Source: Aureimonas glaciei
Lineage (GTDB): Bacteria > Pseudomonadota > Alphaproteobacteria > Rhizobiales > Rhizobiaceae
Assembly: GCF_014643375.1 (NCBI RefSeq)
Contig: NZ_BMJJ01000005.1
Span: 62,001-126,000 of the forward strand
Reading direction: 5' to 3'
Length of the DNA stretch: 64,000 nt
Shown here: positions 47,507 through 59,132 of the stretch, in pieces
Layout: each line of letters begins with the position of its first letter
How positions within the stretch are numbered: position 1 is the stretch's first letter
Notes under the pieces: generated by a model
Told to the model about the DNA's origin: nothing
What the model saw: only the letters and a program-made list of their open reading frames with translations
The model's database searches: none
Made by a program: the position numbers and the translations under genes

Positions 47507-48423
47507 GATGCATCTCCCACCAGCCAGCTCAGGAGCTCGCCGAACGAGTGTCCCGCGGCGCGGCCGATATCAGGCACCAGCGAGGTCGGCGTCATGCCGG
47601 GCTGGGTGTTGATCTCGAGCCAGATCAGTTCGCCGCCCTCGCCAAAACGGTCGTCGTAGCGAAAGTCCGAACGGCTGACGCCGCGGCAGCCGACGGCGGC
47701 GTGCGCGGCCAGCGAATATTCCTGAACGCGCCGGGTGACGCTGGCCGGAATGGCGGCCGGGATCACGTGCTGGGAGCCACCCGGCAGATATTTCGAGTTG
47801 TAGTCGTAGAAGGCGTGGCCTTCCGTCGTGATTTCGCAGACGCCGAGGGCGACGTCGCCCATGACGGCGCAGGTCAGTTCGCGGCCGTGCACGAAGCGCT
47901 CGACCATCACCATGTCGCCGAACGCCCATTCGGCGCCGAACAGCTGCTGCGGCGGGTGCGCCTGGTCCTCGCGCACGATCAGGACGCCGAAGCTCGAGCC
48001 CTCGGCGATCGGCTTGACGACATAGGGCGTCGCCATCACGTGCTTCTCGGCAACGAGGCGGCGGTCCATGACCTTGGCGTCGGCCACGGGAATGCCCGCC
48101 GCCTTGGCGAGGATCTTGGCCTTCACCTTGTCCATGGCGAGCGCCGAGGCGAGCACGCCGGAATGGGTGTAGGGAATCTGCAGATATTCCAGGACGCCCT
48201 GGATCTTGCCGTCTTCACCGAAGGGGCCGTGCAGGGCGTTGAAGGCGACGTCCGGCTGCAGGTCGGCGAGAACTGTCATGATGTCGCGACCGACATCGAC
48301 GCGCGTCACGCGAAAGCCTTCCGCCTCCAGAGCGTCGGCGCAGGCATTTCCCGAGGAAAGGCTGACGGGCCTCTCGCTCGAAAACCCGCCCATCAACACC
48401 GCCACATGCTTCGTCATCGTCAT
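47494..48423 (-). CDS. ddl: D-alanine--D-alanine ligase
   Basis: 309 residues of the ATP-grasp ligase family. [18 protein letters not shown] is the N-terminal loop, [16 protein letters not shown] the ATP-binding strand and loop, and [11 protein letters not shown] with [19 protein letters not shown] the Mg and D-Ala sites. It makes the D-Ala-D-Ala dipeptide used by MurF. ATG 48423 has GAGGG ahead; a second ATG two codons in is possible. It heads the ddl-ftsQ-ftsA-ftsZ unit, and a perfect CtrA-type box lies 47-65 nt upstream. Confidence 0.97.
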   Translation of the reverse strand: MTMTKHVAVLMGGFSSERPVSLSSGNACADALEAEGFRVTRVDVGRDIMTVLADLQPDVAFNALHGPFGEDGKIQGVLEYLQIPYTHSGVLASALAMDKVKAKILAKAAGIPVADAKVMDRRLVAEKHVMATPYVVKPIAEGSSFGVLIVREDQAHPPQQLFGAEWAFGDMVMVERFVHGRELTCAVMGDVALGVCEITTEGHAFYDYNSKYLPGGSQHVIPAAIPASVTRRVQEYSLAAHAAVGCRGVSRSDFRYDDRFGEGGELIWLEINTQPGMTPTSLVPDIGRAAGHSFGELLSWLVGDASCGR

Positions 48424-48469
48424 CCGACCCTCGCGCCGAAACGGCGTCTGGATCATTCATCGCCTGCCG

Positions 48470-48488
48470 ATGGTTAAGCAGGCGTTAA
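48470..48488 (-). promoter_or_regulatory. CtrA-type binding site upstream of ddl-ftsQAZ
   Basis: The minus strand reads TTAACGCCTGCTTAACCAT, matching the full TTAA-N7-TTAAC consensus and the TTAACCAT half-site. TTAA is rare in this GC-rich window. It ends 47 nt before the ddl start codon, where CtrA would overlap the -35 region. Confidence 0.75.
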
Positions 48489-48848
48489 GGCGGGCTGACC
48501 ACTGCAACAAAATCGTAACGGCGTTGAAAAGAACGCAAAACCCGGGACTTGAGTGATGCAGCCTTGCATCGCTTCGGCCGTGTTGCCGCGGCGGGACGTC
48601 GGGAACGGGTCAAGGAAAGGGCGCCGAGGGCGAAACCTGATGGGCGCCAGCAACCGCCGGCGTGCCCTGCCCGCGGTGTGTTTTGCGCCTTCGACACGGT
48701 CGCCGGGCTCGCTGCTCGGACGGAACGCGCGGCGCCGGAGCGGCTGTCTGGAGGCCAGAGAGACGAAGCTCGCCCCGGTTCGCCCCTTTGCCCGGCGCGG
48801 CCATCGAGACCAGAGGTTTCGGGCGCGGTCGAGCCGTGGCCGGAAACG
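48489..48848. other. Non-coding gap between murB and ddl
   Basis: About 360 nt in a cluster whose other gaps are mostly under 25 nt. Open frames here have poor coding bias and no ribosome site. The left end holds the ddl promoter region with the CtrA-type box; no terminator hairpin with a T-run is seen after murB. Confidence 0.6.
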
Positions 48849-49820
48849 CTAGCCGGCGAAGGGCACGACCTCGCGGCCGGGCGCGAACGCGCCGATCCGC
48901 TTGATCTCCCAGTGCAGGTCGATGCCGGATGTGCCGAAGACCCGCTCCCGGACAGTCTCGCCCAGCGTCTCCAGGTCGAAGCCGGTGGCCGCGCCGGTGT
49001 TGATCATGAAATTGCAGTGCAGTTCCGACATCTGCGCCCCGCCGATCATGAGGCCGCGGCAGCCGGCGCGGTCGATCTCCTTCCAGGCGGAGGTGCCGTC
49101 CGGATTCTTGAAGGTCGAGCCGCCGGTCTTCTCGCGCACCGGCTGCACCGTCTCGCGGTGGTGCTGGACCTCGTCCATGCGGGCGCGGATGTCCGCGCGG
49201 TCCGCCGGCTCGCCCTCGAGGTCGACACTGGTGAAGATGAGGCCCGCGGCGGCGCCGGAATGACGATAGGCATAGCCCATCTCGGCATTGGAGAGGACAT
49301 GCAGGCGCCCCTGCCGGTCGATGGCGCGCACCGAGCGAACCCGCTCGCGGGTTTCGGTGCCGTTAGCGCCGGCGTTCATGCGCAGCGCGCCGCCGATCGA
49401 ACCGGGAATGCCGTGGTAGAAATGGAAGCCGCCGATCCCCGCCTCCAGCGCCACCGCCGCGACCCGCTTGTCGGGCGCGGCAGCGCCGGCGCGGATCGTC
49501 GTGGCGTCTATGGCCGTGGCCTCGCCGAAACCCTTGGCCGAGAGGCGAATGACGACGCCGGTAATGCCGCCATCGCGCACCAGGAGATTGGAGCCGATGC
49601 CGACGATGGTCACCGGGATCTCCGCGGGCAGCGCCTGGAGGAAGGCGGCGAGATCGGCCTCGTCGGCGGGCTGGAACAGAAGCTCGGCCGGTCCTCCGGC
49701 GCGGAACCAGGTGATCTTGTCCATGCCGGCATCGGGCGTGATCCGCCCGCGAATGCCGGCGAGCCGGTCGCCGAGGCGGGCGAGCAGCGCCGCGCCGTCG
49801 ATCGCTGCCGCCGGCGACAT
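48849..49820 (-). CDS. murB: UDP-N-acetylenolpyruvoylglucosamine reductase
   Basis: 323 residues, type II MurB (short, lacking the Tyr loop of E. coli). FAD-site motifs are [19 protein letters not shown] and [18 protein letters not shown]; the proton donor Ser lies in [12 protein letters not shown], and the final Glu in [10 protein letters not shown]. It makes UDP-MurNAc. The ATG overlaps the murC stop by one base (TGATG), so an 18-codon extension inside murC is rejected. Confidence 0.97.
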   Translation of the reverse strand: MSPAAAIDGAALLARLGDRLAGIRGRITPDAGMDKITWFRAGGPAELLFQPADEADLAAFLQALPAEIPVTIVGIGSNLLVRDGGITGVVIRLSAKGFGEATAIDATTIRAGAAAPDKRVAAVALEAGIGGFHFYHGIPGSIGGALRMNAGANGTETRERVRSVRAIDRQGRLHVLSNAEMGYAYRHSGAAAGLIFTSVDLEGEPADRADIRARMDEVQHHRETVQPVREKTGGSTFKNPDGTSAWKEIDRAGCRGLMIGGAQMSELHCNFMINTGAATGFDLETLGETVRERVFGTSGIDLHWEIKRIGAFAPGREVVPFAG

Positions 49821-51235
49821 CAGGCCCGCTTGCCCTGCAGCGCCGTCAGTTCCTTCGGCAGGGCGTAGGCCCATTGCGTGATCGAGCCGGCGCCGAGGAA
49901 GACGACCATATCGCCCGGCTGCGCCAGCTGGTCGATCAGCGGCGCGATCTCTTCCGGCCCATCGACGAGGCGGGCATCCCGGTGGCCGCCGAGCTTCATG
50001 CGCTCGACCAGCATTTCCGAGTTCACGAACTCGATCGGCTCCTCGCCGGCGGCATAGACCGGGGCGAGGACGACGGTGTCGGCGTCGTTGAAGCAGGCGG
50101 CGAAATCGGCGAACAGGCTCTGCAGCCGGGTGAAGCGGTGCGGCTGGACGATCGCGATGACGCGGCCCTTGGCGGACGAGCGGGCGGCGGCGAGCACCGC
50201 ACGGATCTCGACGGGGTGGTGACCGTAATCGTCGTAGATGTCGACGCCGCCGACCGTGCCGGTATGGGTGAAGCGCCGCTTGACGCCGCCGAAGGCGGCG
50301 AGGCCCGTCTTGATCGCCTCTGCCGGAATGCCGATGCGGTAAGCCACGGCGATGGCCGCGGTGGCATTGGAGACGTTGTGGCGACCCGGCATGGGCAGAA
50401 CGAGGTCGCGGATCACCATGGTCGTGCCGGTGACACGGTCGCGCAGCGTCACGTCAAAGACCGACCGCGGCCCCTCGACGCGCAGGTTCTCGAAGCGCAC
50501 GTCGGCCTGCGGGGTCTCACCATAGGTGATGATCCGCCGGTCCTCGATCTGCGCGACCAGGGCCTGCACTTCCGGGTGGTCGAGGCACATCACGGCAAAG
50601 CCGTAGAAGGGCACGTTCTCGACGAAGGCGCGGAACGCCTCGCGCACCTTGTCGAAGGTGCCGTAGTGGTCGAGGTGTTCGGGATCGATGTTGGTGACGA
50701 CGGCGATGTCGGCCGGCAGACGCAGGAAGGTGCCGTCGGACTCGTCCGCCTCGACGACCATCCACGGCCCCTCGCCCATGCGCGCATTCGTGCCATAGGC
50801 GTTGATGATGCCGCCATTGACGACCGTCGGATCGAGGCCGCCGGCGTCGAGCAGGGTCGCCACCATCGAGGTCGTCGTCGTCTTGCCATGCGTGCCGCCG
50901 ATGGCGATGGCGTGGCGGAAGCGCATCAGCTCGGCGAGCATCTCCGCGCGGCGCACGACCGGCAGAAGGCGTTCGCGCGCGGCGGCCAGTTCCGGATTGC
51001 TGCGGCGGATCGCGGTCGACACCACGACGACTTCGGCGAGGCCGAGATTGTCGGCGTTGTGGCCGATGTGAACGGTGACGCCCTTTTCGCGCAGCCGCTG
51101 GACGTTGGCGTTCTCGCTCTGGTCGGAGCCCTGGACGGTGTAGCCGAGCGTGACGAGCACTTCGGCGATGCCCGACATGCCGATGCCGCCGATGCCGATG
51201 AAATGCACCGGGCCGATATTGGGCGGCATCTTCAT
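49820..51235 (-). CDS. murC: UDP-N-acetylmuramate--L-alanine ligase
   Basis: 471 residues. [18 protein letters not shown] is the UDP-binding loop, [19 protein letters not shown] the ATP loop, and [14 protein letters not shown] plus [16 protein letters not shown] the Mg and carbamyl-site region. GHHPVEI near residue 345 belongs to the C-terminal domain. It adds L-Ala to UDP-MurNAc. It starts 20 nt after murG and overlaps murB by one base. Confidence 0.98.
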   Translation of the reverse strand: MKMPPNIGPVHFIGIGGIGMSGIAEVLVTLGYTVQGSDQSENANVQRLREKGVTVHIGHNADNLGLAEVVVVSTAIRRSNPELAAARERLLPVVRRAEMLAELMRFRHAIAIGGTHGKTTTTSMVATLLDAGGLDPTVVNGGIINAYGTNARMGEGPWMVVEADESDGTFLRLPADIAVVTNIDPEHLDHYGTFDKVREAFRAFVENVPFYGFAVMCLDHPEVQALVAQIEDRRIITYGETPQADVRFENLRVEGPRSVFDVTLRDRVTGTTMVIRDLVLPMPGRHNVSNATAAIAVAYRIGIPAEAIKTGLAAFGGVKRRFTHTGTVGGVDIYDDYGHHPVEIRAVLAAARSSAKGRVIAIVQPHRFTRLQSLFADFAACFNDADTVVLAPVYAAGEEPIEFVNSEMLVERMKLGGHRDARLVDGPEEIAPLIDQLAQPGDMVVFLGAGSITQWAYALPKELTALQGKRA

Positions 51236-51255
51236 GAGGGTCTCCGTTCGGATGG

Positions 51256-52359
51256 TCAGTTGGTGTTGGCTTTGCCGGACATAGACTCCACGACATCGGC
51301 AAGCAACCGCGCCGCATCGGGAATCCCCGTCGAACGTGCGGCGGCAGCCATCGTCGCGGCCCGCTCGGGATCGTTCGCCAAATCGGCGATCAGGCCGGCG
51401 AGGCGCTCCGGCGACAGCTCGGCCTGCGGCACGACCATCGCGCCCCCGGCGGCCTCGATCAGCGCGGCGTTGGCGGCCTGGTCATGGTCGAGGGCATAGG
51501 GATAGGGCACCAGGATCGCCGGGCGACCGATGACGGCGATCTCCGACACGGTCGAGGCGCCGGAGCGGCTGACGACGAGCTGCGCCCGGCCGATCCGCTT
51601 GGCCATGTCGGTGAAGAAGGGCGAGACGTCGGCCTCGATGCCCTCGGCTGCATAGAAGGCGCGCACCCGCTCCTCCTGCTCGGGCCGGGCCTGCTGGGTG
51701 ACGTGCAGCTGGCGCCGCAACTCCGCCGGCAGCGCCATGATCGTCTCGGGCATGACATCGGCAAAGAACTGCGCGCCCTGGCTGCCGCCGAAGACGACGA
51801 GCCGGAAGCGGCCGGCGGAGTCGCGCGGCTTGTAGGGGAAGCTCGCGGCCTCCAGCACCGCCGGGCGCACGGGGTTGCCAGTGACGGTGATCTTGCCGGC
51901 AGTGGCCTTGTCGGCATGATCCTGCGGGATGCCGGCGGCGATCCGCGTCACCCGGGATGCCAGGAACTTGTTGGCCCGGCCCATCACGGCGTTCTGCTCG
52001 TGGATCAGCGTCGGCCGTCCGGCGCGCGCCGCCGCCATCATCGGCGGCACGGTCGGATAGCCGCCGAAGCCGACGACCACGGACGGCCGGATCGAGCGGA
52101 CCACCTGGCTGGCGATGCGGAAGCCTTTCCACAGCTTGGCCAGCGACTTGGCCACCTGCAGCGGATTCTTCGAGCCAAAGGTCGCCGAGGGCACGACATG
52201 GATGTGCTCCACCGGAAAGCGCTCGGCATAACGCCCTGCCCGCTCGTCCGTCGCCAGATGCACGGTAAAGCCGCGGGCGACGAGCTCGTGCGCCAGCGCC
52301 TCGGCGGGAAACAAGTGGCCGCCAGTGCCGCCGGCGGAGAGGAGGATAGGTCCGTTCAT
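51256..52359 (-). CDS. murG: Lipid II synthase (GlcNAc transferase MurG)
   Basis: 367 residues of GT28. [18 protein letters not shown] is the N-domain glycine loop; [14 protein letters not shown] and [15 protein letters not shown] are lipid I-side loops; [11 protein letters not shown] and [24 protein letters not shown] in the C domain bind UDP-GlcNAc. It acts at the cytosolic face of the inner membrane. It follows ftsW after 145 nt, which could hold an internal promoter, and precedes murC by 20 nt. Confidence 0.98.
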   Translation of the reverse strand: MNGPILLSAGGTGGHLFPAEALAHELVARGFTVHLATDERAGRYAERFPVEHIHVVPSATFGSKNPLQVAKSLAKLWKGFRIASQVVRSIRPSVVVGFGGYPTVPPMMAAARAGRPTLIHEQNAVMGRANKFLASRVTRIAAGIPQDHADKATAGKITVTGNPVRPAVLEAASFPYKPRDSAGRFRLVVFGGSQGAQFFADVMPETIMALPAELRRQLHVTQQARPEQEERVRAFYAAEGIEADVSPFFTDMAKRIGRAQLVVSRSGASTVSEIAVIGRPAILVPYPYALDHDQAANAALIEAAGGAMVVPQAELSPERLAGLIADLANDPERAATMAAAARSTGIPDAARLLADVVESMSGKANTN

Positions 52360-52504
52360 GCGTATTGCCCCGTCGGCCGATGCTGATGCGTCGGGTCTAT
52401 TAGCATGAGACGGCGATCGTCAGTCACCCCGACAGGCGACCAGGCGCAAGATCCTAGCAAGGCCCTCGGCTTCAGCGGCTGTCGTCCAACCTTTGGCGCC
52501 TCTC

Positions 52505-53659
52505 CTACATCGCCCCAAGTGCCATCGTCCGGTCCATCAGCCGGTCGGTCTGCGAGGCATTTTCCGGCTTGCGGCGGGTCAGAGCGAGGACGAAGCCGGC
52601 GGCGATCGCCACCGCCATCATCGACGAACCGCCATAGGAGATGAAGGGCAGCGTCATACCCTTGGCCGGCATCAGCTGGAGGTTCACCGCCATGTTGATG
52701 ATCGACTGCAGGCCGAAGAGGAAGACGAGGCCGGAGATCGCCATCCGCGTGAACGGGTCGCGCTGCGCCAGCGCCACCGAGAGGCCGCGGATGACGATGA
52801 AGCAGAACAGCGAGGCGAGCAGCATGCAGGCGATGATGCCGAACTCCTCGGCGATGACCGAGAAGGCGAAATCGGTATGGCTGTCGGGCAGCATGCGCTT
52901 GACCGTGCCCTCGCCCGGTCCCCGGCCGAGCCAGCCGCCGTGCAGGATCGCCTCCCGCGCCGTGTCGATCTGGAAGGTGTCGCCCTCGCCGGTGACGAAG
53001 CGGTCTATGCGGCTCGCCACGTGCGGGAAGAAGGTATAGGCGGCGAAGAAGCCGCCTGCGGCGAGGCCCCCGAGGCCGACGATCCACATCCAGGGCATGC
53101 CGGCCATGAAGAACAGGCCGCCCCAGGCGCCCGCCGTCAGTATGGTCTGGCCGAGATCGGGCTGCGCAACGAGCAGCGCGCAGACGATGAACAGGAGGAT
53201 GATCGCGAAGAGATTGCCGGGAATGTCGGCCCGCCGGGCCTTCTCGGCGAAGAGCCAGGCGCAGATGACGACGAAGGCCGGTTTCATGAATTCCGACGGC
53301 TGCAGCGACAAGGGGCCGATGTCGACCCAGCGCCGCGCGCCCTTGACCTCGGTGCCAAAAAACAAAGCGAGGATCATCAGCGCGATCGAGGCGGCGAGCA
53401 TCACCAGCGCCGTCCGCCGGATGCCGCGCGGCGTCAGCATCGAGGTGAAGAGCATGACCAGGATCGACGGCACCAGGAAGACCGCGTGCCGCTTGACGAA
53501 GTGGAAGGGCTCGAGGCCGATCTTCTCGGCCACCGGCGGACTGGCGGCGAAGGAGAGGACGAGGCCGCCGACCATGAGGATCAGGAAGGCGGCGAGGAAC
53601 CAGCGGTCGACGCCCCACCACCAGTCCGTCATCACACCCCGCTTGACGCGATTGGACAT
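52505..53659 (-). CDS. ftsW: Septal peptidoglycan polymerase FtsW
   Basis: 384 residues, ten predicted membrane helices of the SEDS family. ARRWVDIGPLSLQPSEFMKPAF, VAQPDLGQTI and the C-terminal GMTLPFISYGGSSMMA are the SEDS motifs; the catalytic Asp lies in the second. It polymerises lipid II at the septum with FtsI. It begins 3 nt after murD, suggesting coupled translation. Confidence 0.97.
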   Translation of the reverse strand: MSNRVKRGVMTDWWWGVDRWFLAAFLILMVGGLVLSFAASPPVAEKIGLEPFHFVKRHAVFLVPSILVMLFTSMLTPRGIRRTALVMLAASIALMILALFFGTEVKGARRWVDIGPLSLQPSEFMKPAFVVICAWLFAEKARRADIPGNLFAIILLFIVCALLVAQPDLGQTILTAGAWGGLFFMAGMPWMWIVGLGGLAAGGFFAAYTFFPHVASRIDRFVTGEGDTFQIDTAREAILHGGWLGRGPGEGTVKRMLPDSHTDFAFSVIAEEFGIIACMLLASLFCFIVIRGLSVALAQRDPFTRMAISGLVFLFGLQSIINMAVNLQLMPAKGMTLPFISYGGSSMMAVAIAAGFVLALTRRKPENASQTDRLMDRTMALGAM

Positions 53660-53662
53660 GGA

Positions 53663-55054
53663 TCAGCCCTTTCCCAACAGCTGGATGCCCGGCAACCGCC
53701 GCACAACCTCGCGAAACGTATCGCCACGGACTTCGAAATTGCGGAACTGGTCGAAGCTGGCGCAGGCGGGCGAAAGCAGCACCACTTCCGGCTGGCCCGT
53801 CGCGGCGGCGTCGCGCGCGGCATGGGCGACGGCGGTCTCGAGCGTGCCGGAGATCTCGTACGGAACGCCCTCGCCCAGCGTCGCCGCAAACACCGGAGCC
53901 GCCTCGCCGATCAGATAGGCCTTGGCGATGCGCGGAAAGAACGGCGCGAGCGTCGAGATGCCGCCATCCTTCGGCAGGCCGCCGGCGATCCAGTGGATCC
54001 GCTCGAAGGCGGCGAGCGCGGGCGCTGCCGCCTCGGCATTGGTGGCCTTGGAATCGTTGACGAACAGGACGGCCCCGTCCCGCCCGATCTCTTCCATCCG
54101 GTGCGCGAGACCGGGGAAGCTCTTGAGCCCCTCGGCGATCTCGGCGGCGTCGAGCCCGCTCGCCGAAAGGGCGGCGACGGCAGCGGCGGCATTCTGGCCA
54201 TTGTGCCGCCCGCGCAGCGAGCCGATCGCGCTGATGTCGAACCGCGCCACTTCCTGGCCGCGGCGCATCTGGATGACGCTGCCGCCGTCGAAATAGGCCC
54301 CGTGCGAGACAGGTTCGTGATGCGAGATTCGCTGCAGCCCGCCGTTCGTCGCCAGGGCATCGGCGATGCTGCGGCCGTCCCAGTCGTCGATCCCGACGAT
54401 CGGCGTTTGCGCCTCGGCCAGGAGCCGCGCCTTCACTTCGGCATAGTGCTGCATGGTGCCGTGGCGATCGAGATGATCGGGCGTCAGGTTGAGAAAAATG
54501 CCGACCGAGGGCGCGATGCCGGGTGCCAGATCGATCTGGTAGGACGAGCACTCGACGACGTAGAAGCGCTCCGGCGCCGGCGGGTCGAGCGTCAAAACGG
54601 CGACGCCGATATTGCCGCCGAGCTGGGTGTCGCGTCCGGCCGAGGCGAGGCAATGGGCGATCAGGGCGGTCGTCGTCGACTTGCCGTTGGTGCCGGTGAT
54701 GGCGATGAACGGCGCCGTCGGCGCGTGCCGGGCGCGTTCGCGGGAGAAGATCTCGATGTCGCCGATGACCTCGATGCCGGCGGTGCGCGCCAGCTCGACC
54801 GTCCAATGGGGCTTGGGATGCGTCAGCGGCACGCCGGGCGACAGAACCAGGGCCGAAAACCGGCTCCAGTCGGCAGACCTGAGGTCGGCGCAGGTGATGC
54901 CGTCCTTCTCGGCCGCCGAAACGCTCGCCGGATTGTCGTCGAAGGCCAGGACCTCGGCGCCACCCGCCAGCAGCGACAGCGCCGTCGCCCGGCCGGAACC
55001 GCCGAGGCCGAACAGCGCGACATGCTTGCCCTCGAAGGTGGTGGCCGGGATCAT
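53663..55054 (-). CDS. murD: UDP-N-acetylmuramoylalanine--D-glutamate ligase
   Basis: 463 residues. [17 protein letters not shown] is the UDP loop, [19 protein letters not shown] the ATP loop, [19 protein letters not shown] and [13 protein letters not shown] the catalytic region, [13 protein letters not shown] the C-domain motif. It adds D-Glu to UDP-MurNAc-L-Ala. It starts 10 nt after mraY. Confidence 0.98.
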   Translation of the reverse strand: MIPATTFEGKHVALFGLGGSGRATALSLLAGGAEVLAFDDNPASVSAAEKDGITCADLRSADWSRFSALVLSPGVPLTHPKPHWTVELARTAGIEVIGDIEIFSRERARHAPTAPFIAITGTNGKSTTTALIAHCLASAGRDTQLGGNIGVAVLTLDPPAPERFYVVECSSYQIDLAPGIAPSVGIFLNLTPDHLDRHGTMQHYAEVKARLLAEAQTPIVGIDDWDGRSIADALATNGGLQRISHHEPVSHGAYFDGGSVIQMRRGQEVARFDISAIGSLRGRHNGQNAAAAVAALSASGLDAAEIAEGLKSFPGLAHRMEEIGRDGAVLFVNDSKATNAEAAAPALAAFERIHWIAGGLPKDGGISTLAPFFPRIAKAYLIGEAAPVFAATLGEGVPYEISGTLETAVAHAARDAAATGQPEVVLLSPACASFDQFRNFEVRGDTFREVVRRLPGIQLLGKG

Positions 55055-55064
55055 CCTCGCCCTC

Positions 55065-56147
55065 CTAGCGCAGCTTCAGGGTGGACAGGCCGACGAAGGC
55101 CAGCATGAAGGCGATGATCCAGAAACGCACGACGACCTGGCTCTCGGTCCAGCCGAGCTTCTCGAAATGGTGGTGGATCGGCGCCATCAGGAAAACCCGC
55201 TTGCCGGTCAGCTTGAAACTCGCCACCTGGATGATGACGCTCATCGCCTCGATGACGAAGAGGCCGCCGATGATCGCCAGCACCAGCTCGTGCTTGGTGG
55301 CGACCGCGATGGTGCCGACCATGCCGCCCAGCGCCAGCGAACCGGTGTCGCCCATGAAGATCGCCGCCGGCGGCGCATTGAACCAGAGGAAGCCGAGACC
55401 GGCGCCGATCACCGCGCCGCAGACGACGGCGAGTTCGCCGGTGCCGAAGACGTAGTGGATCTGCAGGTAGTTGGCGAAGTTCACATTGCCCGAGAGATAG
55501 GCGATGAGGCCGAAGGCGCCGCAGGCGATCATGATCGGCACGATGGCGAGGCCGTCGAGCCCGTCCGTCAGATTCACGGCATTGCCGGCGCCGACCACCA
55601 CGAAGGCCGCGAAGACGACGTAGAACCAACCGAGATCGATCAGCAGCGACTTGACGAAGGGGAAGGCGAGCGAGGTGGCGAAGCTGCCGGTGCCGGCATA
55701 GGCGATGAGCGTACAGGCGATGCCGGCGATCAGGAATTCCAGCCCGAGGCGCGCCTTGCCGGAGAAGCCCTTGTGCGACTGCTTCGTCACCTTCAGGTAG
55801 TCGTCGTAGAAGCCGATGGCGCCAAAGCCGACGGTGACCATGAGCACCGTCCAGACGTAGATGTTGGACAGGTCGGCCCAGAGCAGCGTCGAGCCGATGA
55901 TGCCCGACAGGATCATCAGGCCGCCCATGGTCGGCGTTCCCGCCTTCTTGAAATGCGTCTGCGGGCCGTCGGCCCGGATCGGCTGCCCCCGTCCCTGGCG
56001 GATCCTGAGGGCGGCGATGATCGCCGGCCCGAACAGGAAGACCATGATGAACGAGGTGATCATCGCGCTTCCCGTGCGGAAGGTGATGTAGCGAAAGACG
56101 TTGAAGGCGGCGATGTCCTGGGAAAAGTGACCGAGATATTCGAGCAT
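55065..56147 (-). CDS. mraY: Phospho-MurNAc-pentapeptide translocase
   Basis: 360 residues with ten membrane helices. Catalytic loops: GFYDDYLKV (Asp-Asp pair), [25 protein letters not shown] and the His-rich [13 protein letters not shown]. It transfers phospho-MurNAc-pentapeptide to undecaprenyl phosphate, making lipid I in the inner membrane. Same length as E. coli MraY (360). The start is 3 nt from the murF stop. Confidence 0.98.
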   Translation of the reverse strand: MLEYLGHFSQDIAAFNVFRYITFRTGSAMITSFIMVFLFGPAIIAALRIRQGRGQPIRADGPQTHFKKAGTPTMGGLMILSGIIGSTLLWADLSNIYVWTVLMVTVGFGAIGFYDDYLKVTKQSHKGFSGKARLGLEFLIAGIACTLIAYAGTGSFATSLAFPFVKSLLIDLGWFYVVFAAFVVVGAGNAVNLTDGLDGLAIVPIMIACGAFGLIAYLSGNVNFANYLQIHYVFGTGELAVVCGAVIGAGLGFLWFNAPPAAIFMGDTGSLALGGMVGTIAVATKHELVLAIIGGLFVIEAMSVIIQVASFKLTGKRVFLMAPIHHHFEKLGWTESQVVVRFWIIAFMLAFVGLSTLKLR

Positions 56148-56150
56148 CGA

Positions 56151-57611
56151 TCAGATTTCCTGCGTGGTCGCTGCGTCGGTGCCATCTGGCACCGTCGTGG
56201 GAGAATGGCTGGCCAGGAGGCCGGAGACGACCTTGGACAGGCCAATGCTGTTCGACGCCTTCACCATGACCACGTCGCCGGAGCGAAGTTGCCGCATCAG
56301 GCTTGTCCGAAGCTCTTCAACGCCTTGATGCCATTCGCATTCCAGCGACTGGTCGAGCGCCTCGTCGAGGGCCTTCATGGCCTCGCCGACGAGGAAGACC
56401 CTGTCGACGGCGGCGGCGAGCAGTTCCGCGGCCAGGGCTGCGTGCAGATCGGCCGCGCGCGTGCCGAGTTCCAGCATGTCGCCGAGAACGGCGATCCGCC
56501 GCCCTTCGGCGCCAGGGGGCGTCGCCGCCAGGACGGCGATCGCGGCGCGCATCGAGGCCGGATTGGCATTGTAGCTTTCGTCGATGAGGACGATGTCTCC
56601 GGCGCCCTCGACGTTCAGGACATGACGCTCGCCGCGTCCCTTGCCGGCTCGCCAGCTGGCGAGCGCCGCCGCGCAGGCAGAAACATCGGCGCCGACCAGG
56701 GAGACCGCTCCGAGCACGGCCACGAGATTTTCGGCGATGTGGCGGCCGGCGGCGGCCAGCGCCAGGTCGACCTCGATGCCGTCGATCCGCGCCTGCACCC
56801 GCGCGCCTTCCGGCGTCGCCGCATAATCGAGCAGGCGGAAGTCGCAGTCCGGGCCGGTGCCGAAGGTCTTGATGGTCGAGACCCCGGCGGCGCGCGCCAT
56901 GCCGGCGAGCGGGCCGCATTGCGGATCGTCGCCGTTCAGCACGGCAACGCCGCCCGAAACGAGCCCCTCGAAGATCTCCGCCTTGGCGACGGCGATCTCG
57001 TCGAGATCGCGGAAATGGCCGAGATGGGCGGGCGCGATCAGCGTGACGATGGCGACATGCGGGCGCACGAGCTTGACCAGGGGCCGGATCTCGCCGGGAT
57101 GGTTCATGCCGATCTCGAAGATGCCGTAGCGCGTCTCGGCCGGCATGCGGGCGAGACTGAGCGGCACGCCCCAGTGATTGTTGAACGAGGCCGCAGAGGC
57201 ATGCACCGAGCCGCAGGACGCCAGCGCATGGCGCAACGCTTCCTTCGTCGTGGTCTTGCCGACGCTGCCGGTGACGGCGACGATCTGCGCCTTCGAGCGC
57301 GCCCGCGAGGCCGCGGCCAGGCGCTCCAGCGCCTTCAGAACGTCGTCGACGACGATGATCTGGGCCTGCACGCGCCCCAGCGCCGGCAGCTTGTGCTTGG
57401 CCACGACGAGCACGCCCGCCCCCGCCGCTACGGCGGCGGTCAGGAAGGCGTGGCCGTCGAAATTCTCGCCCTTGATGGCGAAGAAGGCCTCGCCCGGCTG
57501 CAGCGTCCGCGTGTCGATCGAGATGCCGGTGATCCCTGCCGGCATGGCGCCGATCGGTCGGCCGCCGGTCGCGGCGACGAGGGCATCGATCTCCCAGAGA
57601 AAGCCGGTCAT
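56151..57611 (-). CDS. murF: UDP-MurNAc-tripeptide--D-alanyl-D-alanine ligase
   Basis: 486 residues. [19 protein letters not shown] is the N-terminal UDP site, [19 protein letters not shown] the ATP loop, [11 protein letters not shown] and [17 protein letters not shown] the Mg and C-domain motifs. It adds D-Ala-D-Ala to the tripeptide. ATG overlaps the murE stop (ATGA), so translation is coupled. Confidence 0.98.
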   Translation of the reverse strand: MTGFLWEIDALVAATGGRPIGAMPAGITGISIDTRTLQPGEAFFAIKGENFDGHAFLTAAVAAGAGVLVVAKHKLPALGRVQAQIIVVDDVLKALERLAAASRARSKAQIVAVTGSVGKTTTKEALRHALASCGSVHASAASFNNHWGVPLSLARMPAETRYGIFEIGMNHPGEIRPLVKLVRPHVAIVTLIAPAHLGHFRDLDEIAVAKAEIFEGLVSGGVAVLNGDDPQCGPLAGMARAAGVSTIKTFGTGPDCDFRLLDYAATPEGARVQARIDGIEVDLALAAAGRHIAENLVAVLGAVSLVGADVSACAAALASWRAGKGRGERHVLNVEGAGDIVLIDESYNANPASMRAAIAVLAATPPGAEGRRIAVLGDMLELGTRAADLHAALAAELLAAAVDRVFLVGEAMKALDEALDQSLECEWHQGVEELRTSLMRQLRSGDVVMVKASNSIGLSKVVSGLLASHSPTTVPDGTDAATTQEI

Positions 57612-59056
57612 TGGCCTGCCTCCCGGATCGCGGCGCGCACTTCCTGGTGGTCGCTGAACGGATGGACCGTCGTGCCGACCGTCTGTCCGGTCTCGTGCCC
57701 CTTGCCGGCGATCACCACGGTGTCGCCCGCGCCGGCCGACGCCACGGCTGCCCGGATGGCGGCATGGCGGTCGCCGATTTCCTCGGCGCCGGGCGCGGCC
57801 GCCATAATCTCGGCGCGGATGCTGGCCGGCACTTCCGAGCGCGGATTGTCGTCGGTGACGATGGCGATGTCGGCGAGACGGCTGGCGATCTCGCCCATGA
57901 TCGGCCGCTTGCCGCGGTCGCGGTCGCCGCCGCAGCCGAACACGACGATGACGCGCCCGGTGGTGAAGGGCCGAACGGCGGAGAGGACGTTTTCCAGGGC
58001 CTCTGGCTTGTGGGCGTAGTCGACGAAAACCGGTGCCCCGCTGGCCGTGGTGCCAGCCAGCTCGAGGCGCCCGGGTGCCCCCTTCAGGCCTTCCAGGCTG
58101 TGCAGCGCCTGTCCCGGCTCGACGCCGGTAGCGATGGCAAGGCCCGCCGCGACGAGCGCATTGGCCATCTGGAACTCGCCGGCGAGCGGCAGCACGACGC
58201 GGTGGATGCGCCCCTCCGCCTCGATCTCGGCGATCTGGCGGTGACGCTCATGCTCCAGGCGCTTGAGGGCGAGAAACGTCCCCTTGCGGCCGACCGTCAG
58301 GACGTCGGCACCGGACTGCAGGGCGATCGCCATGGCGCGGTCGGACCAGGTGTCGTCGGCGAAGATCACCGCCGGCGCGCCGGTCGGCAGGAGCGTGTCG
58401 AACAGGCGCATCTTGGCGGCGAAATAGTCCTCGACCGTCGGATGATAGTCGAGGTGGTCGCGCCCGAGATTGATGAAGGCGGCGGCGGACAGGTGCACGC
58501 CGTCGAGCCGGCGCTGGTCGAGGCCGTGGCTGGAAGCCTCCATCGCGGCATGGGTGACTCCCTCGGCGGCGAGCTCGGCCATCAGCCGGGCCAGTTCGAT
58601 CGGGTCGGGCGTGGTCAGCGAGCCGTATTCGTCGCGGCCAGGCGCCACGACGCCGGTCGTCCCGATCGAGGCGGCCGGGTGCCCGGCGGCGCTCCAGATC
58701 TGCCGGACGAAGGCGGCGATCGAGGTCTTTCCGCTGGTGCCGGTGACCGCGACGATGGTCTTCGGCTGCGGACCGGAAAAGCGCGCCGCCATCAGCGCCA
58801 GCGCCCGCCGGGGATCGGCGGCCCGGAGAACCGGCAGGTCGGTCGGAAGGTCCGCCCCCTCGGCCGCCAGGATCGCGACGGCACCCTTGGCCTCAGCCTC
58901 GCGCACGAAGCTCGCGCCGTCGGCCTTCACGCCGGACAGCGCGGCAAACAGCGCGCCGGGCTGGACGGCGCGCGAGTCGGAGAAGAGACCGGTCACCGGG
59001 ATTTCCCGACCGTCGCCACCCCCGGCAATCCCCTGCGCAAGCTCGGACAAATTCAT
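57608..59056 (-). CDS. murE: UDP-MurNAc-dipeptide--meso-diaminopimelate ligase
   Basis: 482 residues. [18 protein letters not shown] binds [21 protein letters not shown] is the ATP loop, with Ser and Ser where many MurE enzymes have Asn and Thr. [32 protein letters not shown] and the C-terminal DNPRSE follow; DNPR marks meso-diaminopimelate rather than lysine use. It starts 76 nt after ftsI. Confidence 0.97.
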   Translation of the reverse strand: MNLSELAQGIAGGGDGREIPVTGLFSDSRAVQPGALFAALSGVKADGASFVREAEAKGAVAILAAEGADLPTDLPVLRAADPRRALALMAARFSGPQPKTIVAVTGTSGKTSIAAFVRQIWSAAGHPAASIGTTGVVAPGRDEYGSLTTPDPIELARLMAELAAEGVTHAAMEASSHGLDQRRLDGVHLSAAAFINLGRDHLDYHPTVEDYFAAKMRLFDTLLPTGAPAVIFADDTWSDRAMAIALQSGADVLTVGRKGTFLALKRLEHERHRQIAEIEAEGRIHRVVLPLAGEFQMANALVAAGLAIATGVEPGQALHSLEGLKGAPGRLELAGTTASGAPVFVDYAHKPEALENVLSAVRPFTTGRVIVVFGCGGDRDRGKRPIMGEIASRLADIAIVTDDNPRSEVPASIRAEIMAAAPGAEEIGDRHAAIRAAVASAGAGDTVVIAGKGHETGQTVGTTVHPFSDHQEVRAAIREAGQ

Positions 59057-59132
59057 TAAGCATATTCCGCTTTGTACCGGAAAGCCGGCGGTTGCCCGCC
59101 GGCCCGGAAATCTCGAAAGCCCGTTCTAGCCG

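Noticed and set aside
48553-48852. 99-codon plus-strand open frame in the murB-ddl gap
   Set aside because: Arg/Ala-rich composition, no ribosome site, and it runs against the cluster; more likely regulatory DNA.
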